From Alphaproteobacteria bacterium (GTDB taxonomy: Bacteria; Pseudomonadota; Alphaproteobacteria; Paracaedibacterales; CAIULA01): 64,000 bases of DNA. A program made the translations under genes and the position numbers. The stretch lies in assembly GCA_947475175.1 (NCBI GenBank), contig CANJLN010000001.1:48305-112304 (forward strand). The letters are read 5' to 3'. Under the pieces are notes generated by a model that was given only the letters and a program-made list of their open reading frames with translations, made no database searches and was not told the origin of the DNA. Of the stretch, positions 9,481 to 17,741 are shown in pieces; position 1 is the stretch's first letter; each line of letters opens with the position of its first letter.

Positions 9481-10008
9481 TTACTGGTCTTCTGGAGGAT
9501 GCAGTGGTGATTTTAGTTCAGGTTCAGCACTGTCTTGCCTTCTAAAGGGCTCCGCTGTGGAGAGAGCGTCACTTGAAGCGACTTTCTCTCCAAAAGGATG
9601 AGGAGCATCAGACGAAGGAGCCTTCCCTGCTCTAGAAAAATCCGTCAGTACTCTTTTTACGTCAAGTCCACCGACACGTTTAAGAGAAGAAAGCACACCG
9701 GGCGTAGAGTCTATGCTATTAAGATAATAAATCTGTTCAGCTAACGTTGGTATTTTTTCCAACTCTCCATCTAACCATTCGCAGAAGCCTGCAGTGAGTC
9801 GATTTGCACGATGCTTTTCATCTAGCAATAATCCGAGTGCATCAAGCGCTTGATGCATTTCATCACCAACTGCCATTTTTAATTTTGTACTAAGTGGTGA
9901 AAAAACTTTATCCACTTCCATAAGCTCATCCGTTGCGCAAACCATAGTCGCGCTTGCTAACAAACCCACAAGAACCAAACCATAAATCTTTTTCATCATT
10001 CTACTCAC
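9481..10008 (-). CDS. Exported protein of unknown family (175 residues)
   Basis: I do not recognise this protein. It opens with a clear Sec signal peptide: basic MSRMMKKIYG, the hydrophobic stretch LVLVGLLASATMV, and probable cleavage after VCA near residue 25. The mature part has a helical half (about 30-110) with a possible short leucine-rich helix (ALDALGLLLDE). It ends in a Pro/Ser/Glu-rich, probably disordered tail from about residue 128. It lies upstream of and convergent with the rpsI terminator. The downstream neighbours on both strands also encode exported proteins, so this is part of an accessory patch. Confidence 0.7.
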   Translation of the reverse strand: MSRMMKKIYGLVLVGLLASATMVCATDELMEVDKVFSPLSTKLKMAVGDEMHQALDALGLLLDEKHRANRLTAGFCEWLDGELEKIPTLAEQIYYLNSIDSTPGVLSSLKRVGGLDVKRVLTDFSRAGKAPSSDAPHPFGEKVASSDALSTAEPFRRQDSAEPELKSPLHPPEDQ

Positions 10009-10107
10009 AAAAAAACAATACTCATCCTTTAATGGTATAATGGCTAAGTGCTTTTTGTCGAGGTGGTTTTGTAGAATAACGTAATTATACGTACGTGTGT
10101 ATTGGCA

Positions 10108-10141
10108 TCATTCCGAGGAGCTCTTGCTTCGTGGCAATCCG
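10108..10141. repeat. Half copy of a second repeat family
   Basis: The stretch CCGAGGAGCTCTTGCTTCGT followed by GGCAATCC matches, with changes, one arm of the element at 50983-51066 (GCGAGGAGCGATAGCGACGT then GGCAATCC). Only one arm is visible here, so it is a decayed or truncated copy between two exported-protein genes. Confidence 0.6.
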
Positions 10142-10146
10142 TTCTA

Positions 10147-11115
10147 TCACCGAACTCTTTGACAAACATAGGTCGGAAACATCTTTTGCGTATCCCAGAT
10201 GACTTGTTGAACTTCAAATCCTGCTTCCTCTAGTTGAGTTCTAACCAGTTCTTCTGGTCTGAAAATCTGCCAACGCATTTCACAAATATCTCGCACAATG
10301 GCAAGTTGCTTTTTTAAAGCTGCCATATCATATGGCTCTGCTAAAGCTGGTGGAGACAAATGGCTGGTGATCAAGGTGCCGCCGAGTTTTAAGGAGGCAG
10401 CAAAAGCCTTGTAAAGCTCAACGACTTTCGCATCATCGTTGATATAAATATTGAGACCATTACTAACAACAACATCAGCGTTTTCAACTTGTGTAGGTAG
10501 TTCAAAAGCATCTGCTTGGCAAAAAACTTTCTGGAAAAATGCAGTTCCATGATTCTCAGCTGATGCCTTTTTTACCCATTCAAAAGCCTGAGGGTCAAGA
10601 TCAATACCAATAAAACGAACAGCCTCTTTGTCCTTTGGATCAAGTCTCAATAAATCTTCCATCGTTCCACACGGAACAGAAACAAAGGTTATGTCTTCTG
10701 CATCTAAATGTTCTTGTAATATTTTTCTAAAGATCTGAAAGCGCTCACGAGTTGCGCGGAATCCTGGTGCTTCATTAGCCATCCACTTGGCAATCTCACT
10801 TGCTCCTTCACCGCCAGCACGCAGTATTGCTTCAGCTGTCCAAAAACCATTTAACCCTTGATGCATCAAAAGCCAACGACCTAAACCATTACACGAAGCC
10901 ATTTCTCCCAGAATTTCTAAAGTTTCATCCAGCGGTAAAGCTAACGACGCTGGGACAGCTGACCGAAGACGTTGTGTGATGGAGATAACCCTCGCAGCAA
11001 CTGCTTCTTCTGAATCATCGATAATTGCATGACTGAGTATTTCAGTTGATCCCAAACATAGTTGGCTTGAAGCCAAGACGATTGCAGCTGCTGTCATAAT
11101 AATTCTAATTCCCAT
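10147..11115 (-). CDS. Class I SAM-dependent methyltransferase with an N-terminal signal peptide
   Basis: A 322-residue protein with a Rossmann methyltransferase domain at about residues 130-290. VSVPCGTMEDLL stands for motif I (a relaxed G-x-G), FIGIDLDPQAFEWV is the acidic end of strand 2 that binds the ribose, QADAFELP is motif III, and DVVVSNGLNIYI is motif IV. Upstream is MGIRIIMTAAAIVLASSQLC and then LGST, a good Sec signal peptide with probable cleavage near residue 23. Export of an enzyme that needs S-adenosylmethionine is odd, because the periplasm has none, so a substrate inside a host cell is a reasonable guess. The methylated target is unknown. Neighbours on both sides also encode exported proteins. 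Confidence 0.78.
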   Translation of the reverse strand: MGIRIIMTAAAIVLASSQLCLGSTEILSHAIIDDSEEAVAARVISITQRLRSAVPASLALPLDETLEILGEMASCNGLGRWLLMHQGLNGFWTAEAILRAGGEGASEIAKWMANEAPGFRATRERFQIFRKILQEHLDAEDITFVSVPCGTMEDLLRLDPKDKEAVRFIGIDLDPQAFEWVKKASAENHGTAFFQKVFCQADAFELPTQVENADVVVSNGLNIYINDDAKVVELYKAFAASLKLGGTLITSHLSPPALAEPYDMAALKKQLAIVRDICEMRWQIFRPEELVRTQLEEAGFEVQQVIWDTQKMFPTYVCQRVR

Positions 11116-11257
11116 AGGTTATACGCACTTCATTCTTAAATCCTTTTAACAGAAATAAAGAGTTTTGAAATGTGAGGCAAGATTAATAGTTGCATCAAAT
11201 TGGGCAATTCGGTAGCATTTCTGCTTATGAGGTTATTTATTAAGTAAGGTTGTTATT

Positions 11258-11644
11258 TTGCGTTTTTGTAGAGTTATCGTTGTTCTTCTTTGTTTTGTTG
11301 GCGGAAAAGGACATAGTGCTGATGAAACTGATGAATTTTTTAAAGGTGCCAAACAAAAAATAATAGAATATTCAGGAAAATTGCCTCGAATACTTTCAAA
11401 GAGAGGCGTAGTTTTTACAGTTCTTTTAACTGAAGAAGACTGCAGTAAGCTAGAATTCACTGTTCAATCAGTGAAAAGTTTGAGAGAAAAACTGACTTTC
11501 TCGGAAGTCTATGATCAAAGCCAGCATACATATAAAGAGCTAGGTACAGTTCTATCTCTCTTAGATTTTTTGGATGACTTGTCTAGTAAGATTGTTGGTT
11601 TCAATAAAAAAAGGATCCGGGGGCTCTCTCTCTTTGAGAAGTGA
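11258..11644 (+). CDS. Small exported protein of unknown function
   Basis: A 128-residue protein not recognised as a known family. The N terminus MRFCRVIVVLLCFVGGKGHS looks like a signal peptide, with probable cleavage near residue 21 before ADETDEFF. The remainder is helical and charged, with two leucine-rich segments (LREKLTFSEVYDQ, LGTVLSLLDFLDDL). The start is a TTG with AAGG eight bases upstream; no ATG fits the signal peptide. The opposite strand also has an open frame here, but the signal peptide and ribosome-binding site favour this one. Confidence 0.6.
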   Translation: MRFCRVIVVLLCFVGGKGHSADETDEFFKGAKQKIIEYSGKLPRILSKRGVVFTVLLTEEDCSKLEFTVQSVKSLREKLTFSEVYDQSQHTYKELGTVLSLLDFLDDLSSKIVGFNKKRIRGLSLFEK

Positions 11645-11659
11645 CGCATCTTAATTAAT

Positions 11660-12670
<1,011 letters not shown>

Positions 12671-12745
12671 TTATGGCTAAAGGTTGACCCAAGATGCCAT
12701 ATTACCCCAGAAAAACCTATGAAAAAGTGGCTGCAGAGAGGAAGA

Positions 12746-13915
12746 ATGGGTGTTATAGTTCCTAAAGGTCTGTTTCAAAAAGCCACCTCCGTACCAGTGA
12801 AAATTCTTTTTTTATGTCGATCGTTAAGTTTTGGGGGAGCAGAAAGACAGCTTATTGCTCTTGCTAATGGATTGAAAGTAAAAGGACATCAGGTTGCTAT
12901 CTTAACTTTTTATAATGCTCCCTTAAATGAATCCTTTGATACAGGCGATCTTGATATCATCGGGCTTAATAAGCAAAAAAGGTGGGATCTTTTTGGTTTT
13001 TTCAAAAACCTTAGAAAAGCTGTTAAGGATTATGAGCCTGATATTCTGCATAGCTATCTAACCGTTCCTAATATTCTTGCATGTATGCTGAGAAATCTGG
13101 TTCCCAATATGAAAATTGTTTTGGGGATTCGTGCTTCGAATATGGAATGGAAGCGCTATGATTGGCTGGCCTGTTTGAGTGGTTATTTAGAAAAGAAACT
13201 CGCAAAAAGAAGCAATCTAATTATCATCAACTCACAGGCTGGATATAAACATGCACTTTTGAATGGAATGCCAGAGAAGTTATTAAAGGTTATTCCAAAT
13301 GGTATTGATACAAATAAATTTCAATTTGACTCATCCCAAAGAATCTTTTTCAGGGAACAACTTGGCATCGATGACAATACGATTTTGATTGCTCATGTTG
13401 CTCGTTTAGATCTGATGAAAGACCACCCAACCTTTCTTAAGGCGGCTCAATTAGTGTTGCAAAGTGGCCATCCCGTTAAATTCATTTGTATTGGAAATGG
13501 GCCAGAGAATTATAAAAATTCCTTAAAAAGAATCACCCAGGATCTTGATATCGCTGAACATGTTTATTGGTTGAACGCAAGGAACCCTGTTCCTTATTCG
13601 GCTTTTGATCTGGTTTGTTTAAGCTCGTCTTTTGGAGAAGGGTTTCCAAATGTATTAGGGGAAGCCATGGCCTGCGGTGTTCCTTGCGTTGCAACAAACG
13701 TTGGGGATAGCGCATCTGTTGTGGGGGATGCTGGCAGTATTGTTCTGCCAAATGATCCAAAAGCTTTATACCAAGCAGAGGTTGATTTAATTCAGAAAAT
13801 AAAAACCGAGGATGATCTGATTTCAACCTATTGCAAAGAGCATATTCAAAATAATTTTTCTCTGAATCAAATGGTTGATAGGACTGAGAAAACACTAAAA
13901 TCCCTACTCTCTTGA
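12746..13915 (+). CDS. Family 4 glycosyltransferase (envelope polysaccharide)
   Basis: GT-B glycosyltransferase using a nucleotide-sugar donor. The N-terminal Rossmann domain begins KILFLCRSLSFGGAERQL. The C-terminal domain starts near VIPNGID and carries the donor-binding signature SSSFGEGFPNVLGEAMACG and then VPCVATNVGD, with the E-x7-E pattern. I prefer the ATG at 12746, which has AGAGAGGAAG just before it. An in-frame ATG at 12719 has no such site. It is followed after 9 bases by a paralogue, so the two look like a tandem duplication making successive sugar additions to LPS or a capsule. The acceptor cannot be told. Confidence 0.9.
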   Translation: MGVIVPKGLFQKATSVPVKILFLCRSLSFGGAERQLIALANGLKVKGHQVAILTFYNAPLNESFDTGDLDIIGLNKQKRWDLFGFFKNLRKAVKDYEPDILHSYLTVPNILACMLRNLVPNMKIVLGIRASNMEWKRYDWLACLSGYLEKKLAKRSNLIIINSQAGYKHALLNGMPEKLLKVIPNGIDTNKFQFDSSQRIFFREQLGIDDNTILIAHVARLDLMKDHPTFLKAAQLVLQSGHPVKFICIGNGPENYKNSLKRITQDLDIAEHVYWLNARNPVPYSAFDLVCLSSSFGEGFPNVLGEAMACGVPCVATNVGDSASVVGDAGSIVLPNDPKALYQAEVDLIQKIKTEDDLISTYCKEHIQNNFSLNQMVDRTEKTLKSLLS

Positions 13916-13924
13916 GATGTTATT

Positions 13925-15100
13925 ATGCCCAAACAAAAAATAGTTCATATCATAACAGGTCTTAATCAGGGGGGCGCAGAAACGGTTCTTTTCCGTCTTG
14001 CATCTAATCTTAGCAATTATGACCACAAAATTATTAGTCTATGTTCAATCGATAATTCAGAGCTTGCTTCTCTCTTTAAAAAGAAAGGCATTGATGTCAT
14101 TAGTTTGAATATGGGCTCTTGTAATATTTTCCCCATTTTTAGCATCTTAAAACTTAAGAAATTATTACAAACTGAACAGCCTGCAATTGTCCAAACTTGG
14201 ATGTACCATGCTAATTTGGTGGGTGGTTTTGCTGGTCGATTGGCTGGTATTAAAAACGTTGTTTGGAACATAAGAAACGGTGCTCTTGAAAAAAATGGTG
14301 AGCATGGAAAATCTTTAAATCTACGGACGAAAATTGGATGGATCGTGAAGCTTGGATCATGGTTTTCAAAACGTATACCGTTAAAGATTATTTGCTGTTC
14401 AACAAGAGCGTCTGAAATTCACAAAAAATGGGGATATGCTGACAAATTCCATATCATTCATAATGGTATCGATGTGAATGAATTTTGGCCGGATCCAGCT
14501 GGTCGTTTGAAAATTCGCGAAGAACTTAATATCGACTCCAACACAAAATTAGTTGGTCTTATCGGAAGATTTCATCCGCAAAAAGATATTTCTACTTTTT
14601 TAAAAGCAGCAAATCTTATCTGTCAGAACAAAAGTGATATTCGTTTTGTGTTGGTTGGCACAGGAATCACTCAAGACAATTCAGATTTAAGTCACGAAAT
14701 AGACCATTTTCATTTAAACAACAATATTCATCTTTTAGGGAAGCGTCAGGATATTGTGGACATCCTTAATGCTCTGGATGTTTTTGTTTCATCGTCAATT
14801 TTTGGTGAAGCATTTCCTAATGTTCTGGCTGAAGCGATGGCCTGCGGGATTCCTTGTGTTGCAACCGATGTAGGTGAATCTGCTTATATTCTTGGGGGGG
14901 CAGGTAAGGTTGTCTCGCCGTCATCCTATATACAGATGGCTAAAGGTATTGTGGAGATGCTGGAGTCGTCTTGTCCGTCTGAAGAGATTAGAGGAAGGAT
15001 TGTCGAACATTTCCCCATTGAAAAAATGGTGAAGGAGTATGATGGGTTTTACAAAGAACTTTTACCGTGCTCTGACAAACAACTGATTCAAGATAAATAA
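13925..15100 (+). CDS. Family 4 glycosyltransferase, paralogue of the preceding gene
   Basis: A GT-B enzyme of 391 residues with the same layout as its neighbour. It begins IVHIITGLNQGGAETVLFRL, has the hinge at IIHNGIDVNEFW, and carries the donor site SSIFGEAFPNVLAEAMACG then IPCVATDVGES. The donor-site region is nearly the same as in the upstream gene, while the N-terminal acceptor domain has diverged, the expected pattern for related transferases with different acceptors. The last 39 bases overlap the 3' end of znuB on the opposite strand. Confidence 0.9.
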   Translation: MPKQKIVHIITGLNQGGAETVLFRLASNLSNYDHKIISLCSIDNSELASLFKKKGIDVISLNMGSCNIFPIFSILKLKKLLQTEQPAIVQTWMYHANLVGGFAGRLAGIKNVVWNIRNGALEKNGEHGKSLNLRTKIGWIVKLGSWFSKRIPLKIICCSTRASEIHKKWGYADKFHIIHNGIDVNEFWPDPAGRLKIREELNIDSNTKLVGLIGRFHPQKDISTFLKAANLICQNKSDIRFVLVGTGITQDNSDLSHEIDHFHLNNNIHLLGKRQDIVDILNALDVFVSSSIFGEAFPNVLAEAMACGIPCVATDVGESAYILGGAGKVVSPSSYIQMAKGIVEMLESSCPSEEIRGRIVEHFPIEKMVKEYDGFYKELLPCSDKQLIQDK

Positions 15101-15868
15101 AGACAATGCCGTCAAAACAATAGATGGACCCGTTACCAAATTAAAAACAATCGATAACATCAGGCCGCCCGTGATGCTGACAAAGGTAAACAAAAAAGTG
15201 TAGCCGACCATCTGCTCAGGAGTGCGTGCGTTATTTCGAGCCGATGCTGCTGGTATGACAAGTAACGCTGGGACAAGCAGGGCACCTACAAACTTTAAGC
15301 TAATAGCGACAGTCAATGCTAAGACCAACATAAAGTTAAGCTTCAGGGAGGTTACCGAAACGCCTTCGGCCTGTGCTAATCCTTCGTCCAAGGTTAACAG
15401 CAACAAAGGTTGCCATTTATAGTAAATGAAAATCCACACGCCGATAGCACATCCGTAAATCCACAAAAGATCCAAGGGCTGTAAGGTTAAAATATCTCCG
15501 AATAAATAGTTGGCGGGATCAACGCGCACATGAGGTATTTTATTCACAAGAACAATTCCCAAAGCCAAGGCACCATAGGAAATGATACTGAGCCATGTGT
15601 CTTGGGATAGTCCTTTTTTCTCACTGGTTAAGGTTAAAACCAACGCAACAATTACGCAAATAATGGAGATACCAAGATAAATATTTAAATTCAGTAAAAG
15701 CCCAAAGCCCACCCCTAAAAGCGCACTGTGTGCTAACGCATCTCCGAAAAATGACATTCTTCGCCAAACAAGAAAACATCCAATAGGGCTCGTCATCATC
15801 GAGAGACCAACGCCAGCAATAACCAAAAGAAAAAGAAAATTACTTATCATGCTGATCACTGCAGTCAT
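15062..15868 (-). CDS. znuB: Zinc/manganese ABC transporter permease
   Basis: Membrane component of a ZnuABC-type importer, 268 residues with about eight hydrophobic segments. The family block RRMSFFGDALAHSALLGVGFG lies near residues 35-55, and later GALLVPALLVIPAASAR marks the ABC-3 family. Its start overlaps the end of znuC. An alternative in-frame ATG at 15850 would shorten the overlap. No substrate-binding znuA and no zur repressor lie next to it, so these must be elsewhere if the system works. Confidence 0.94.
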   Translation of the reverse strand: MTAVISMISNFLFLLVIAGVGLSMMTSPIGCFLVWRRMSFFGDALAHSALLGVGFGLLLNLNIYLGISIICVIVALVLTLTSEKKGLSQDTWLSIISYGALALGIVLVNKIPHVRVDPANYLFGDILTLQPLDLLWIYGCAIGVWIFIYYKWQPLLLLTLDEGLAQAEGVSVTSLKLNFMLVLALTVAISLKFVGALLVPALLVIPAASARNNARTPEQMVGYTFLFTFVSITGGLMLSIVFNLVTGPSIVLTALSLFILNQLFVRAR

Positions 15869-16595
15869 GGCGATGATTATGATGGTGTGTATAAGATGCT
15901 AATCCCAAATCGGTTGGGGCTTTTTTCTTTTCGCCAAACAACACATGATACTGCGGGTCTTTCATAACTGTGTCGGGATGTCCTGAACAGCATATGTGTC
16001 TATTTAGGCAAATAACATGATCTGTCGCTGCCATCACCAAATGCAAATCATGCGACACCAAAACGATGGCGCAATTCATTTGATTCCGAAGAGTAACCAA
16101 AAGCTGGTAAAATTCTGCTTGTCCAATTACATCCACCCCTTGAGCAGGTTCATCAAGAACAAGTAAATTAGGTCGCCTTAAAAGAGCGCGCGCTAAAAGA
16201 ACTTTTTGCCATTCGCCCCCTGAAAGTGTTTGAAGTGATTGATTCTTGAGTGAGGAGATTTGAATCATTGCAAGAATTTTATCAATTTCAGACTCAGCAA
16301 TATGTTTCTTTTGTGAGAGCTGGAGCAAGCGATTAACCGTCAACGGTAAGAAAGGATTCATTTCTATTTTTTGCGGCATATATCCGATAAGCATGTCAGG
16401 TTTACGCCATATTTTACCTGTTGTTGGTAGGCTCAAACCTAAGATTAATTTTAAGAGAGAAGTCTTTCCGGCACCGTTTGGCCCAATGATTGTAACAATT
16501 TCGTTTTTTCTCACCGAAAAAGAAATGTCTTCGAGAATTGTTTTGAAGCTCTGACTATCTTTAAAAGCAACCTTATCAAGAGATAACAATACCAT
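15840..16595 (-). CDS. znuC: Zinc ABC transporter ATP-binding protein
   Basis: ATPase of the ZnuABC importer, 251 residues. Walker A is GPNGAGKTS, the signature is LSGGEWQKVLLARALLRRP, Walker B is LLVLDEPAQGVD, and the switch histidine is in VSHDLH. The C terminus is histidine-rich (SYTHHHNHRHDCSDQHD), a common feature of ZnuC proteins and probably metal-binding. Its ATG shares one base with the stop of the upstream SH3 gene (TAATG), so translation is coupled. Confidence 0.95.
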   Translation of the reverse strand: MVLLSLDKVAFKDSQSFKTILEDISFSVRKNEIVTIIGPNGAGKTSLLKLILGLSLPTTGKIWRKPDMLIGYMPQKIEMNPFLPLTVNRLLQLSQKKHIAESEIDKILAMIQISSLKNQSLQTLSGGEWQKVLLARALLRRPNLLVLDEPAQGVDVIGQAEFYQLLVTLRNQMNCAIVLVSHDLHLVMAATDHVICLNRHICCSGHPDTVMKDPQYHVLFGEKKKAPTDLGLASYTHHHNHRHDCSDQHDK

Positions 16596-17080
16596 TAAAA
16601 CTTAACTTCGTTGGAATAAACACCCCATAAACATCGGCGTTTTATCCACCCTTTGATACGACCTTTTGGAGCGACGACTTCAACTTTGCACCATTTGTTT
16701 TGACATTCAATGGCTTTTGCAATGACGCCCGGTTCTAGCTGAGCGACTACTTTTGATTTCTCATCTGGATCTTTGCGTAAATTTCGGGTTTTATGGAGAA
16801 CCCAAACGGTACGTTTTCCACTTAAAAGGGTCTTGTGAACCCACCCTTGGGTGCCTTGCCAGTCTCTGATTTGTCTCCAGGTGTCAAATTCAGCGATGAC
16901 TTCGACAGGCAATCCTTGTCTAATAAAACGCCAATCTATTGGGTAATTGTTTCCAGGGCCAACGTGTATATTGACGGCGTTTGCCCTTAAAGAGACATAC
17001 CGTGGAATAGGTAAAGCAGTAGACTCAGCAAAAGATTTTGCTGTTAATAAAACCAAGCATAAACAAATGATTCTGATCAC
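16595..17080 (-). CDS. Exported SH3-like domain protein
   Basis: A 161-residue protein with a signal peptide (IRIICLCLVLLTAKSFA) and two bacterial SH3-like segments. The first runs from VSLRANAVNIHVGPGNNYPI to GWVHKTLL, the second from TRNLRKDPDEKSKVVAQLEP to GWIKRRCLWGVY. These domains often bind peptidoglycan. The start is chosen as GTG at 17080 because it overlaps the dut stop as GTGA and gives a clean signal peptide. A longer frame to 17146 would run 70 bases into dut and put charged residues before the hydrophobic segment. Its place between dut and znuC looks like operon packing rather than shared function. Confidence 0.87.
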   Translation of the reverse strand: MIRIICLCLVLLTAKSFAESTALPIPRYVSLRANAVNIHVGPGNNYPIDWRFIRQGLPVEVIAEFDTWRQIRDWQGTQGWVHKTLLSGKRTVWVLHKTRNLRKDPDEKSKVVAQLEPGVIAKAIECQNKWCKVEVVAPKGRIKGWIKRRCLWGVYSNEVKF

Positions 17081-17523
17081 AGTCCTGTCGATCCAAATCG
17101 TTGAGCACCTCTTTCGGTCGAGGACAAATTTTGATTTTCTTGCCATTCAACTTTTGCAAAGGGAGCAACGATCATCTGGGCAATTCTCATGCCTCTTGTG
17201 ATTGTAAAGGGTTCCTCTCCCAGATTGATCATGATAACAATGATTTCGCCACGATAGTCAGCGTCAATTGTCCCTGGAGCATTCAAGACAATAACACCAT
17301 TTTTAATAGAGAGTCCCGAGCGCGAGCGAATTTGAGCCTCACACCCCTTTGGTAATTCGATCGAAATGCCAGTTGGCACCAAGCATCTTTTTCCTGGGTT
17401 TAGAATAATATCTTCAGCGATCGCAGCACTTAAATCCATACCAGCGCTTAGTTCTGTCGCATAAAAAGGTAAATCAAGATCTCTTGCGTGATTAAGTTTT
17501 TGAATAGAAACAGTAATTGTCAT
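17077..17523 (-). CDS. dut: dUTP diphosphatase
   Basis: Trimeric dUTPase that hydrolyses dUTP to dUMP, limiting uracil in DNA. All five motifs are visible: AGMDLSAA, RSGLS with IKNGV, NAPGTIDADYRGE, MRIAQMIVAP, and the C-terminal phosphate-binding arm RGAQRFGSTG. I take the ATG at 17523, with GGA seven bases before it; another in-frame ATG lies at 17541. At 148 residues it has the usual length. It is first of a tightly packed dut-SH3-znuC-znuB operon. Confidence 0.95.
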   Translation of the reverse strand: MTITVSIQKLNHARDLDLPFYATELSAGMDLSAAIAEDIILNPGKRCLVPTGISIELPKGCEAQIRSRSGLSIKNGVIVLNAPGTIDADYRGEIIVIMINLGEEPFTITRGMRIAQMIVAPFAKVEWQENQNLSSTERGAQRFGSTGL

Positions 17524-17741
17524 AAAATTTTCCGTCTTCATTTAAAGAAAGAAGTTCTTGTTATCTTTAATATATACTCAATTGACTTAAAAATATCCAT
17601 TTCTTTGTAATCTGCCTTTTGTTCCTTTTTTCCAAACATGTCCGTCTTTCTTTCCGAATTGCTTTCAAAATTAAAAGTGTGTTAATTAATTATTCCTATA
17701 ATTATTAAGTAATAAACCGTTTTGACTGAAATAAATTTTAA

